This document shows positions 40,001 through 55,000 of a stretch of 64,000 bases of DNA, in pieces. Location: the NCBI GenBank assembly GCA_032622095.1, contig CP136066.1, forward strand, positions 202,638,978 to 202,702,977, read 5' to 3'. This stretch comes from Siphonodentalium dalli (Eukaryota; Mollusca; Scaphopoda; Gadilida; Siphonodentaliidae). The translations under genes and the position numbers were made by a program. The notes under the pieces were generated by a model. That model was not told where the DNA came from. It saw nothing but the letters and a program-made list of their open reading frames with translations, and made no database searches. Positions within the stretch are counted from its first letter, which is position 1; every line of letters begins with the position of its first letter.

Positions 40001-43000
40001 AATTAATATTCCTTGTGAAATTGGTGGTATTTGGACCAAAAAAGTCACATTTTGCTATAAAAACACGAGATTAAACACACAAAAAGCATTTTCTGTCTCC
40101 AGAAAAGGGGCAAGTCCTGCCCCCGCTCGCTCAAGGGCAGGGGGTCAGCTGCCCCCCTCTGCCACCCTCTTCCGGCGCCCCTGTCTATTATGTATACATA
40201 TATAACCTTGCCAACCTGTATTAAGTGTCAAAGTAGACACAAACGCATGGAGACTATAAGTTCTCGCTTTATTTCTGTACCTCTGATATCATAAACATGT
40301 TTAAACCCTTTGAGTGCCAGGGGCCGATATTATCGGCCCTAAACCTACACAATAAGTCTGTTAAAGAATATAATAAAATATATTAAAATTGTAAAAAATT
40401 GTAAAAAAAAATAAATTGTTAAGCCAATGCATTCTCTTATATATGCGAGGCGACCTATGGTCGACTCGCATATATAAGAGAATGCATTGGCACAGGGTAT
40501 ATGGGTTGATACAAAAATCGGACCTGGCACTCAAAGGGTTAAGAGAGTGTTTAAATGATCTGAATCTGAACCTATAGCAGGCCCAAAAAATTTAGGTCGC
40601 ATTTTATTTTCTTGTTTAAAATTCCCACAATTCGTTTCCAAATGCTTCTGGATACAATCAAATAGATAACATTTGAGATTAAACACATTGATGTTCATTG
40701 CTATATTTATCTATTGAAAAGAATAAAAAAAAACATTCACAATTCATTAGTTATTGTTCAGAACATGCGAAACCAAAAACGAAAGCATGTGTTTCCGTTC
40801 GGGAGCAAGGAAACAATAACTCAACTTTCACTATACAGTGCATCACCCCATTCTGGACTCATCGACCTTTGATCTGGAATTAGTCACCACTATATAGCCG
40901 ACGTTAAGTGTAAAATAGTCCAATTACGTGTATTGTTATTTGACGACTTAACTGATATAACTGGGTATAGTTCGTGTACTTTGATCACCAAATATGTGGA
41001 AACATGAGCCACCCAACCGATATGAATGGCATTGATGGCACCTATTCAAGTGGTCTGTTATTATACAGTCTGTCTCGTAAATGGCTTTATCATATCATTG
41101 TTGTCACCTCGCAACACAGTTGTGGTATTTGACGGTCTACAAATGTCAATTTAGGCCATGCGGTAATTAATATAGATATTTTTGAGACCATTATTTATCT
41201 ATTGACTAGTGTGCTATTAGTGTGGTCGTGGGAGAGTTGAACCTGGAAGAAATTGGATACAAGCTGATTTTGGTGTAATTCGACGCGGAAAAACACCAGG
41301 AACAACATATCCAAAATCCGCAAAAATCCGCGCATGGGAAAATTCAGGATCTAAGATGGCGTCCATAATATATGTTTTTACCGGAAAATACTGAATTCTG
41401 CAGCAGGTGCTCCAATAAATGCCAAATTCGTAATAAATTGAAATATACACAAACAATGCTTAGTCGTAAACCATATCAGTAGAATGTTTTTCCCCAAAAT
41501 GGCCGCCAAAATGGACAAAATCGAATGAAATTTACATTTTGTGCAAAATTGAATATCTAGTCCTATATGAGTGAATTATGTGAGGAAGAATGACTGCAGA
41601 GTATAAGAGAATATTTTGATTTTAGAGCTGTACGAATTCCCTCTAATGTATCTCATGAGAGAGCAAGTGAAATCAGGGTCTTATGGAACGGTTAAATATT
41701 GGACTTTTGGGCTCCCAGAAACGGAAAAATGATGCAGTTTTATCTGTACTGCTAATTTTGAATCCTGTGATATATGTGTAATTAAACAACTAAACTGGAT
41801 TTAGTAGGGATGTATTGACTATGCAGCCATTCTCTAGAAGCAGAAATACGTGTACTCAGAGCAGTCTCACGAATGTGACCGATCACCATTTATTTTGATA
41901 TATACGGCATAAAACCTTAAAAAATTAACTTCTATAAAACGGTATGAATTATGTTCATATTGTACTGGGTAAAATGCGTAGATCCTATTGTCTGTGTCCC
42001 AAAATAGTAGTTATTGTTGCCTCAGATCAAGTGATAAAACACGAATATTTTGCTTTTATCACAATAATGCATGATGGTATACCATGAACTAAATTTATAA
42101 AAAATACAAAGGAGTACCATAGACTGTCTTCAATAAATTCCAAACTTGACCAAAATTGCTTACATACTCTGTGACAGAAACTGTGTTTATACCTGGAAAT
42201 TATATTTGGTTTAATTCACCAAGGCCACATCTACGCGAAACTTACTACATTTTCTTTAACCGCATCACCGCGTTTACCCCTTCTCCCTAATATTACACAT
42301 GTCTGCTGCACACAGAACCACAACTAACACTGATCACCTGATATTTAGCACGATTACGTGGGTGGTAATTGTAAGATATTTTCAACAAAAATATACTGAA
42401 AACTAATAGTGTCAATTGCGTGGTAGCTTATTCCAGTTGTAAAGTGGCGACTGAAGCTATTTTAACACAATTGTCTACTAAGAAACCGGTTTGGTAGCAG
42501 CATGAAAATTAGTCTTACATGCAATGTGCGATGTGCCGTCTCTTTGATCTGGTGAGATGCGGTGCTAATCTATTGAAGATATGAGTTTTTCTTTAAAGGA
42601 TAATACGCACTGCAACATACGTGTGTGGTATATTATCACCGGGAGTGTTGACAATAATGAAACTACCATGCACTGTGATGCGAAACATTAGTTCGTGTGT
42701 TGCATGCTCAAAATAATATTTTTGGCCTGAAAGTTAAGACGTAAATCATTGGGGGGTTTGACTTGCGGTGCAGTGGCCAATAAATGATCCAGATTGATCT
42801 GTTTTAATGATGTGTGTACCTTTAAAGATATTTAATAACCGACTTGTATATTACCAATACGCATTTCACTCTTATGTGGTTATCCAATATGTTGCTTTCT
42901 TCGTGGTATGGCTTGGAGTTGCGGCCATTTTAACAGCCATTTCATGGCCACGATTTCTGTCCGTGTCACTCTACTCGCTCCCGTACTCTAATTTAACAAA

Positions 43001-46000
43001 ACTGATATAACGGCGTAATTCCGATGCCACTATATATCGAATAATGACTTATTTCGAGAACTGATGTAGTCTAGACAACCATGTTGGACGCCGTCTTGGA
43101 TAACAAAGTTTCCCGGAAGCGAATTTTTGATATGTTGTTCCGGAGGCTTTTCCGTGTCGAATGACACCAAAATTAGCTTGTATCCAATTTCTTCCGGGTT
43201 GATCCCCAAATTCTGCTTCAACTACCACACTATAACTTCAATTTGATTGGTCGATAGCTACACATGATAAACCCGTATTACATGGTCAACATCGAACCCC
43301 ATGATATTTCTGGGAACCACACATACTTTTTTCCGTATCGTGTAGATACCTCGATTCCTGAATATCATATTGTCGCTTACGTCACAACGCGGAAGTAAGT
43401 CCCATAATATTTCTGGGAACCACACAGCATTTTTGTTCGTATTATTTGTCAAACAAAGGAGAGGAATTATTTCAGATTCAATCTCAGTCAAGAGTGTGAT
43501 ATTATTTTTTATTTGTTGATATTTGTAACAATTAAATTTTCTTTCCAGTTATTTATGGTGAAATCTGTTATGGGAAAAATATCAGAGTACATGAATTTTA
43601 ATTTACTCTTTTTGTAATTCAAACTGAACAAATACTGAAACATTAGGTTTAATTAGGTTTATTAATTTCTATATAGGAGAAAGAAGGGATATGCTGATTT
43701 GAATCTACTGTTACGGTCAATAGATAAAATCGTCACCCCGTGGCTGTTCATGTATAGTACGGGTTTGTACCTATCCTCAGCCAGCCCTATCCAAATCTGC
43801 ATTCGGCCTCATGTGATATATATGCCTGGCTTCGTGTAGGTAAAAACCCGTCTTACGTGTTGGGCCAACATACAATTAACAACGATGTATTAATGATGGG
43901 TTCAAGTTTAATAGTCAAATACCCGAGGGTATCATGCACCAAACCCGAGAATTGCGGTTTTGATAAATGAACATATCTTCCCTCAGATGAAGCTATATAT
44001 CTCCCAGTTAAATGGTGATATCCACTATTCAAAACATAATTTCGCAAATCAGAATGTTCCCTCAATGGGATAGCCACCATAGCTTGCTCTCACCCCAATA
44101 AATTTAATAGAAATTCCGACTCATTTCCGATTTGATCATAAATAGACACTTTTTGACTTTAGGTAGTTGGTTTGAAACATAATTATCAGTTATTGATGGC
44201 AGATAATGCGTGTATCAATAGAAAAATATATGTTTAATAAACCATAGAATTGTCTAGCCTGCAGAGCGGTTCGCAAAAATTCCATATGCGTCCAAGTGTG
44301 GGTACCCACCATAATTTTGGGTATCAACGCCGCAGATCGAGATGTCGCCAAACTCAGATCTGGGATGTCAAAGATGCCAATGATATACTTCACATTTGGA
44401 CACGTTCTACTTGAAAATATCCCAATTATCATTCAGACAGGCCGGCACTTGGATCATCTTTAGGGCGGGGGTGCATGTGCAAGGGTGAAAACGTACCAAG
44501 GCATCGTGAGTATTTCCTTACACACTCTGACGCATAGGCAAGCATTCTGAGCTTAAATACCTTAAATATTAATTATCTTTCTCTAAGAAACCATATCACT
44601 ATAATAGTCAAATATTTGATGCCACAAAGACAATTTATATATATAGATGTTACTATCCCCATGCTACACGCGTCAATGATTATGTTGAATGCGGCAATGT
44701 TGATGGTCCGTGCATTGATGTCGCCGACTTGCGCGTTTGTACGCAGTGTGCATATCCAGAATGAAGGTTTTGAAAGAGTCTGAAGTACTCTTCAGTCAAT
44801 TTTTTTAAATATGTGAACTTGTGCAGCAAACTAATCAGTGTTGTTAACCAGATATTAAACTGTTATTACCCTAAGAAGAGATAATATATGCGTGACGCTT
44901 GATTCACCCGAAGCGTCAGAAAGACGTAATTTTGTTGAGTACTGTTGTCATATATATCATCGGACTATATTACCAATTTACCTGTGCCATTTAGTTAAAT
45001 TAGTTAACTTTGTTTGCAAATGCAAACATTATCAAACATATAACAATATGGTGCTTCATTCTAAATTGTGATTTGAATAAGTACTATCCCACAACAACAT
45101 TACCAGCTAATCTACCAGTGTGACAAACAGGCAGCCAGGGCGAGCATTCGTTCACAAGAAAACCATAGTCAGAAATGGTAACGCGCTCAAGATCATGTAT
45201 GATATACCCATGTATAGAATCTTTTTCATTTCTGTTATTTGTAATTGGCATAGCTTATCACAAACCAAAAATCAACATTATTGACATAATGTAAATGCCA
45301 ATAAACGAAATTGAAATTATCAACTACACCTTTTACCGAGCTCGGCCTCGGGGTCGCACTACAACTTTTAATGTGTTCCAATAATTAACATTCTATAAAT
45401 AGAACCCCCATGCGCTATGGCAGGGCCCAGGCGAAACAATAATTTGTACATTAGTATACACGCGGCGCGCGTAATAAACAATGTAACATGACATTTAGCC
45501 AATCCACCAAACAATATGCCTGCAGAATAGAGTTGATAGGATCAGTTCACTGTCATGTTATACTGTTTATAAACACATACTGACCCTAGTTGTATACGTT
45601 CACATCTTCATGTAAAACATATAAACACAGAATGACACGGTGTGTAAATGGGTTTGTCGATACGGCACGAGTGCAAGCGCCTCGAGGTCTATCCTTCCGC
45701 GACAGAAAGAGTGCCGTATCGACAAACCCATTTACACATCGTGTCGTTCTGTGTTTATTACACGCTTCGCATCCTAGAATCAGTGCATTGAATACAGACT
45801 TAAAAGGTTTATTTAGGCACATAGAGGGCGTGTTTTGTCATGTGTGATGATGCTTTTATTTTATAGTTGCGGTTTCATGGTTGAGGCGAATGTCATGTAC
45901 GTCAACGAGATGCGTATGGAACGTATGTTCCATACGTATTTGTAAATATGGAACAGCAATAACACTGTACTTATGGGAACAAGCGTGTAATAAAATATTG

Positions 46001-49000
46001 TATAATCGCCTTACTGCATACAGTGAGTCTTTGTCACCATGCAGAGACAGACAATGCTGTACACAATCGCCATACATTGTATATGCACTTATTGCGAATC
46101 AGTAAACAATATGTTTTTATATACAGAGTATCATGTTTGAGCATTCATTAACATATAAGTGGAACGGACTGCATTGGACCGGTCTATTCATGGGTTCCAC
46201 GGTACTGGACTGGAGATTGGCCGGTCCGGTCCTCATCACTACTCTCCTTCCACAGCCCCCCCCCCCCCCCCCCCCCGATATGGCTACTTTGCACGAATTT
46301 CAAATTCGATTATCTCTCTCTACCACCTGCCATCTGGTGAAATCAGCTACTATCGATTTGGCAGCCAATCGTATACATGTATCTCCCAATTTTCTTTGAT
46401 CGGCGGCATTACGACATTAGTAGAACAGATAAAGCAGATAGTGTCAGTTTTGAAAGTTATTTTCACAAAGTAATAAAGTTAACCAGGTTGCGGAGAATTG
46501 TGATAAAGTTACCCAGGTTAATCAAATTTCGTGTTTATCCATCTGGTTTATCAACGAAATATTCATATTTTGCGATAAAAATAACCATCTCAGTACTAAT
46601 ATCTCGCAATGTGTGCTTAATGAGGGCAATTAATTGCCAAAACTGAATAGAATTTCTCTCACTCAGTCACTTTTAAATCGCGTTCAAATGGTGAGATTTA
46701 CTTAACCAGTGTAACTTTATCACAATTCTCTCCAACCTGGGTAACTTTATCACAATTTCTGGAACCTGGTAACTTTGTCACACAAAACAAACATAAGTGC
46801 GACCAATTTAGGCACAGTAATAAGCTCAGTGCGTGAGTTTTTTGTTTTTGTTTTGCAATATTATTACGATTCTTGGTTAGGTAGCCCAGTATTTTGGGGA
46901 AATGTGTATTATTTGACGAAAATTTCATCCAAATCGACTGGACAAGGATATTAACACCCTAGTATTACAAATCTAACTTGCTTTCTCAAAAACCTGGCTA
47001 TAGGCGTTTGGCACAATATATATGTTTATTTAATCTTCTAAGTCCTAACCTCTAACTCAAGATTATTTCAGATATCTCCAATTCTCAGAAAAAGCATTAT
47101 TTCCCGTCTGAACTATACCACTCCTTTACATATGCATATTGGGGATGGGGCATGTAGTCAAATGGAAGAGGACTTCATATAAGCCCTCGGGTTTGTTGTC
47201 GTTTCCATATATTAACACTTCCATTTTGCATATTGTATATTGTATACATATATTGTAGCAACAAAGCGTTTCGATAACCAATTTAAAAACAAAAATATAT
47301 TCACAAGGAAGGACTGCAAATTGCTTTAAAGGCCCACTTAATTTTCGAGTCTCAGATTATTTTGTTTTTAGTGACTTGATATACGGTTTTAATAACAATC
47401 TATGCCATAAAATATGATTAAAATACTATAATTCATCACTATTTGAAACATCTGTGTCTCATAAGATGCCCACAGAGAAATAGAAAACTGCTGAAGACTT
47501 CCCCCCTCCGAAACCCATAATGCAACAGAATTCAAACTTTTTCAATGAAAGGGGAAGAACTCTATCTTTAATATATACTAGTAGAGTTATTCCCCCTGCA
47601 TTGAAAATAATACTATTTTTACTTCAATCTTGATGACAAAACTCAACAAAAATAACATGTTCACAGTTTATAACACCGGATAAGTTAATAATACAATGTT
47701 TTGGATCTTCCTCTTTCAAATGGTATATAATACGGCATATTTTATATAATGTAATCTGGGGCTTCGAAAGTCAAGTGGGCCTTTAACCCTTTACCCAACA
47801 AACCGGCCAAAACCGGCCAAATAAAGCTTCAACAGCCTAAAATATCTTCGGTCTGTCTCAATAGAACCATACAAATATGGATATCATTGGAACCGGCTCC
47901 TTGACCACATTGTGATAGTTACAGTTATGCCCTGTGCCAATGCATTCTCTTATATATGCGAGTCGACCATAGGTCGCCTCGCATATATAAGAGAATGCAT
48001 TGGCCTAAAAAAAATCTTTTTTTACCATTTTTTCTTACATTCTTTAACAATTTTATAATTTTTAATGTGTTAAGCCAATGCATTCTCTTATATATGCGAG
48101 GCGACCTATGGTCGACTCGCATATATAAGAGAATGCATTGGCACAGGGCCCTTCTGTTGGGTAAAGGGTTAATAGTATATTATGAACTAGGCAGTTTAGT
48201 AATCTACTTACGCCACAACTCAACCACCAGTTCTCTATGTTTGATTTACCGCGTGTACTGCCTTCCAGAGCAGCTGACATACACTTAACTAACATATATA
48301 TATATGATGACAACACCCATTTGCACAAAACCCTGCTACGACATTAATTAAAGGTACCCAATCCGATCAGACGATCCCCATATCATCAAGATACAACAAC
48401 AACAACATTTCTTCAAAATACGCTTTAGTTATCGGAATCGATTTATTGCAATGAAATAATGTTAAATTTCCCAAAACTTGTTATTTATCAACATTTTGTT
48501 CAACAAAATATGGCCATATTATCACTTAATTAATACTTAATTTTAGAGTTATCCATCTTCATCCGCAATTTTGTCCGAGACCTTCCGTTTGACCACGTGT
48601 TTCTGGGTCACATATTATTACACATCTCGAGAAATAACAAACTTCAAAAATCGATATCTGATCACTCTGAGCTTTGATGGGTGGGTTCCTCGACTCGATT
48701 CAAATATTTTGTACCCCCGAAGCCAAAGAAATAGTAATTTAGGAGCGTCTGATCGGAATGAGTACCTTTAATACGAACAAAGAATCACACATTCTCCACC
48801 AAATGTTATCGCTACCAAATCAACCATAACCCGTATAGCATTAAGCTCTGGAATGCACCATAAAATCATGCATGTAAATATGTTCAGCTGTCATCTTGTA
48901 AAAATTTGTATCCTTAATCCCGTATATTGGCAGAGGGGCTTCATAAGATGAAAAAACTTGTGCCCCGATCCCTTTTGCATTATATGCAAATACAATATAT

Positions 49001-52000
49001 GTTTCAAGTCAAGTCTATTTTGCATTATGTGTAATATGTAGTTCGTGTTACTCGTTTGGATTTGGAAATAAAAATGTTTCCACTAACCTCTAACTTAAGA
49101 TTGCTCGGAGCTGTTCTAGTCTGAAGATAATACTGTTCGAGTTCTTTGATATCCTCCGGTTTCTTACGCACATGTTCTTTCACGGTCCATTTAGCTATTG
49201 GAATAGCTATGCACCTGGAGAAATAAAAGATTATGATCACACAATTGTAACTAGGACTAAAACTTATCTTTTTCATAGGATGTTGAACAAAATAATGTGT
49301 CTTGGTTACCATGCGTATGTAGGAGGTGTCACCCCTCAATCTTGAATACCAGGTGACAGAGGGATGAATACTGAATACCAGGTGACAGATTGATGAATAC
49401 TGAATGCCGGTTAACAGAGAGGGGCGAATACTGAAACTAACACATGTTCATAGTGTAAACTGGAATAACACTCCCGGATTATTTGATTAAATAAAAAATG
49501 CCATATTTCTTGGGACACCCACCTTTAACATGCATATATAGGTCAGTATTCCCAGGAAATATAAAATGTCCAGATTGTTCTCAATGGTACCCTTTAGAGC
49601 TCTCGAATAGTAGACCAGTCCTTGCCATATGGCCTATGATTCATGTTCAGACATGTCAACCCTCCCGATTTCGGCGGGAGTCTCCCGATATTGGGCACCA
49701 TCTCCCGGGCTCCCGATCGGGAGATGGAATCTCCCGATATCACGCACCCCCGTAAATAAAAACGAGAGTGCCTACGATTGTATGGCCTATCGCTAACACA
49801 AAGTGCAGGAAGTTATCTGCTTGTTATAATCTCCGATTGCAATTAGCCCTGAGTCAATTAAACAGGTCTTCATTGTCAAAGCATGCATATCATTCGACCA
49901 CCGTAATTGCGGCGATGCATAGTAAACAAAGGCGCCATTGTTTACTGGCCGTCGCTTCAACAGGGGATTACCAAATGACTGGCGACTCAGGGATGCCAAA
50001 ACAGATTACATACGGCTATATAAGTCAGAGTGTCCGTGGAAAGTGGCAAAGTGTATGTGTTTATCGTTTAGCTATGTCGAAAAAACGTAAATGTGATTCT
50101 CCAGAAACACCTAGTAAAAAGAAGAGATATGATTGTTGAACATCCATGGCTTAAACGTAATGATCATGGACAAACGGATGCATTTTGTACTTTGTGTAGC
50201 ATTCATTTTACTATCAGCCATGGTGGAAAGAACGATGTTAGCAAACATAGTAAGACTTCAACGCACCTCGACCGTTTAAAAGAAAACAAAACCAACACCA
50301 GCGTAAAAAGTTTCTTTACCGCTACCAGAGACGACATTTCGCAACATACCATCAGTGCAGAAGTCAAGTTTGCGAACTTTGTAGCAGAAAATAACATTCC
50401 ATTTGCAGTAGCTGATCATTTCACTAAACTGTGTAAAGCGATGTTTCCTGACAGTAACATCGCCAGTCATTATTCATGTGCACGGACAAAAATAACAATG
50501 ATTACGAAACGAGTCATAGCTCCATCGTTGAACAAGGCAGTCGTAAACAAATGCCAATCACAACAGTTTTCACTTCTGATAGATGAATCCAATGACTATG
50601 GCTCTGAAAAACAGTTAGTTATTCTGGTGCGCCTTGTTGATGATAAACAGGGCAAGGCAGTGACAAGATTTCATGATATGCCAGTGTGTAATGTGGGAAC
50701 TGGCAAGACAATTTTCGAAGCAGTGGATAAAGCGCTCAGTGACCGTGGTTTGAATCATGTTATCAGTCATTATTATATGCAATTATAAATAATGGTCGAT
50801 CTTGATAATGTGGCACAAATAGGTCGAACACCGGCCTGTACCAGTCATCTTAGTAAGGGAAGCGAACACCGGCCTGTACCTGTCATCTCAGTAACACTGG
50901 CCTGTACCAGTCATCTCAGTAACACCGGCATGTACCAGTCATCTCAGTAAGGGAAGTCGGGCATGGAACACCGGCCTGTACAAGTCATCTCAGTAAGGGA
51001 AGTCGGGCATGGAACACCGGCCTGTACCAGTCATCTCAGTAAGGGAAGTCGGGCATGGAACACCGGCCTGTACCAGTCATCTCAGTAAGGGAAGTCAGGC
51101 ATGGAACACCGGCCTGTACCAGTCATCTCAGTAAGGGAAGTCAGGCATGAACACCGGCCTGTACCAGTCATCTCAGTAAGGGAAGTCAGGCATGAACACC
51201 GGCCTGTACCAGTCATCTCAGTAAGGGAAGTCGGGCATGGAACACCGGCCTGTACCAGTCATCTCAGCAAGGGAAGTCAGGCATGGAACACCGGCCTGTA
51301 CCAGTCATCTCAGTAAGGGAAGTCGGGCATAGAACACCGGCCTGTACCAGTCATCTCAGTAAGGGGAGTCGGGCATGGAACACCGGCCTGTACCAGTCAT
51401 CTCAGTAAGGGAAGTCGGGCATGGAACACCGGCCTGTACCAGTCATCTCAGTAAGGGAAGTCAGGCATGGAACACCGGCCTGTACCAGTCATCTCAGTAA
51501 GGGAAGAGAACACCGGCCTGTACCAGTCATCTCAGTAAGGGAAGGCGGGCATGGAACACAGGCCGGTAACAGTCATCTCAGTAAGGGAAGGCGGGCATGG
51601 AACACAGGCCGGTAACAGTCATCTCAGTAAGGGGAGTCGGGCACGGAACACCGGCCTGTATCAGTCATCTCAGTAAGGGGAGTCGGCATGGAACACCCGC
51701 CTGAACCAGTCATCTCAGTAAGGGAAGTCGGGCATGGAACACTGGCCTGTACCAGTCATCTCAGTAAGGGAAGCGAACAACTGCCTGTACCAGTCATCTC
51801 AGTAAGGGAAGCGAACACCGGCCTGTACCAGTCATCTCAGTAAGGGGAGTCGGGCATGGAACACCGGCCTGTACCAGTCATCTCAGTAAGGGAAGTCGGG
51901 CATGGAACACCGGCCTGTACCAGTCATCTCAGTAAGGGAAGCGAACACCGGCCTGTACCAGTCATCTCAGTAAGGGGAGTCGGGCATGGAACACCGGCCT

Positions 52001-55000
52001 GTACCAGTCATCTCAGTAAGGGAAGTCGGGCATGGAACACCGGCCTGTACCAGTCATCTCAGTAAGGGAAGCGAACACCGGCCTGAACCAGTCATCTCAG
52101 TAAGGGAAGTCGGGCATGGAACACTGGCCTGTACCAGTCATCTCAGTAAGGGAAGCGAACACCGGCCTGTACAAGTCATCTCAGTAAGGGAAGCGAACAC
52201 CGACCTGTACCAGTCATCTCAGTAAGGGGAGTCGGGCATGGAACACCGGCCTGTACCAGTCATCTCAGTAAGGGGAGTCGGGCATGGAACACCGGCCTGT
52301 ACCAGTCATCTCAGTAAGGGAAGTCGGGCATGGAACACCGGCCTGTACCAGTCATCTCAGTAAGGGAAGCGGACACCGGCCTGTACCAGTCATCTCAGTA
52401 AGGGGAGTCGGGCATGGAACACCGGCCTGTACCAGTCATCTCAGTAAGGGAAGTCGGGCATGGAACACCGGCCTGTACCAGTCATCTCAGTAAGTGAAGT
52501 CAGGCATGGAACACCGGCCTGTACCAGTCATCTCAGTAAGGGAAGAGAACACCGGCCTGTACCAGTCATCTCAGTAAGGGGAGTCGGACATGGAACACCG
52601 GCCTGTACCAGTCATCTCAGTAAGGGAAGCGAACACCGGCCTGTACCAGTCATCTCAGTAAGGGGAGTCGGGCATGGAACACCGGCCTGTACCAGTCATC
52701 TCAGTAAGGGAAGTCGGGCATGGAACACCGGCCTGTACCAGTCATCTCAGTAAGTGAAGTCAGGCATGGAACACCGGCCTGTACCAGTCATCTCAGTAAG
52801 GGAAGCGAACACCGGCCTGTACCAGTCATCTCAGTAAGGGGAGTCGGACATGGAACACCGGCCTGTACCAGTCATCTCAGTAAGGGAAGTCGGGCATGGA
52901 ACACCGGCCTGTACCAGTCATCTCAGTAAGGGGAGTCGGGCATGGAACACCGGCCTGTGCCAGTCATCTCAGTAAGGGAAGTCAGGCATGGAACACGGCC
53001 TGTACCAGTCATCTCAGTAAGGGAAGTCAGGCATGGAACACCGGCCTGTACCAGTCATCTCAGTAAGGGAAGCGAACACCGGCCTGTACCAGTCATCTCA
53101 GTAAGGGGAGTCTGGCATGGAACACCGGCCTGTACCAGTCATCTCAGTAAGGGAAGTCGGGCATGGAACACCGGCCTGTACCAGTCATCTCAGTAAGGGA
53201 AGTCGGGCATGGAACACCGGCCTGTACCAGTCATCTCAGTAAGGGAAGTCAGGCATGGAACACCGGCCTGTACCAGTCATCTCAGTAAGGGAAGTTGGGC
53301 ACGGAACACCGGCCTGTACCAGTCATCTCAGTAAGGGAAGTCGGGCATGGAACACCGGCCTGTACCAGTCATCTCAGTAAGGGGAGTCGGGCATGGAACA
53401 CCGGCCTGTACCAGTCATCTCAGTAAGGGAAGTCCGGCATGGAACACCGGCCTGTACCAGTCATCTCAGTAAGGGAAGTCGGGCATGGAACACCGACCTG
53501 TACCAGTCATCTCAGTAAGGGAAGTCAGGCATGGAACACCGGCCTGTACCAGTCATCTCAGTAAGGGAAGTCGGGCATGGAACACCGGCCTGTACCAGTC
53601 ATCTCAGCGAGGGAAGTCAGGCATGGAACACCGGCCTGTACCAGTCATCTCAGTAAGGGAAGCGAACAGCGGCCTGTACCAGTCATCTCAGTAAGGGAAG
53701 GCGGGCATGGAACACAGGCCGGTAACAGTCATCTCAGTAAGGGGAGTCGGGCACGGAACACCGGCCTGTATCAGTCATCTCAGTAAGGGGAGTCGGCATG
53801 GAACACCGGCCTGAACCAGTCATCTCAGTAAGGGAAGTCGGGCATGGAACACTGGCCTGTACCAGTCATCTCAGTAAGGGAAGCGAACACCGGCCTGTAC
53901 TAGTCATCTCAGTAAGGGAAGCGAACACCGGCCTGTACCAGTCATCTCAGTAAGGGGAGTCGGGCATGGAACACCGGCCTGTACCAGTCATCTCAGTAAG
54001 GGAAGTCGGGCATGGAACACCGGCCTGTACCAGTCATCTCAGTAAGGGAAGCGAACACTGGCCTGTACAAGTCATCTCAGTAAGGGGAGTCGGGCATGGA
54101 ACACCGGCCTGTACCAGTCATCTCAGTAAGGGAAGTCGGGCATGGAACACCGGCCTGTACCAGTCATCTCAGTAAGGGAAGCGAACACCGGCCTGAACCA
54201 GTCATCTCAGTAAGGGAAGTCGGGCATGGAACACTGGCCTGTACCAGTCATCTCAGTAAGGGAAGCGAACACCGGCCTGTACCAGTCATCTCAGTAAAGG
54301 AAGCGAACACCGACCTGTACCAGTCATCTCAGTAAGGGGAGTCGGGCATGGAACACCGGCCTGTACCAGTCATCTCAGTAAGGGGAGTCGGGCATGGAAC
54401 ACCGGCCTGTACCAGTCATCTCAGTAATGGAAGTCGGGCATGGAACACCGGCCTGTACCAGTCATCTCAGTAAGGGAAGCGAACACCGGCCTGTACCAGT
54501 CATCTCAGTAAGGGGAGTCGGGCATGGAACACCGGCCTGTACCAGTCATCTCAGTAAGGGAAGTCGGGCATGGAACACCGGCCTGTACCAGTCATCTCAG
54601 TAAGTGAAGTCAGGCATGGAACACCGGCCTGTACCAGTCATCTCAGTAAGGGAAGCGAACACCGGCCTGTACCAGTCATCTCAGTAAGGGGAGTCGGACA
54701 TGGAACACTGGCCTGTACCAGTCATCTCAGAAAGGGAAGCGAACACCGGCCTGTACCAGTCATCTCAGTAAGGGGAGTCGGGCATGGAACACCGGCCTGT
54801 ACCAGTCATCTCAGTAAGGGAAGTCGGGCATGGAACACCGGCCTGTACCAGTCATCTCAGTAAGGGAAGTCAGGCATGGAACACCGGCCTGTACCAGTCA
54901 TCTCAGTAAGTGAAGTCAGGCATGGAACACAAGCCTGTACCAGTCATCTCAGTAAGGGAAGTCAGGCATGGAACACCGGCCTGTACCAGTCATCTCAGTA

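Noticed and set aside
43258-43491. 77-codon minus-strand ORF with a repeated VWFPEILWD/VVPRNIMGF pattern
   Set aside because: Explained by a short direct repeat in the DNA; no splice-consistent context.
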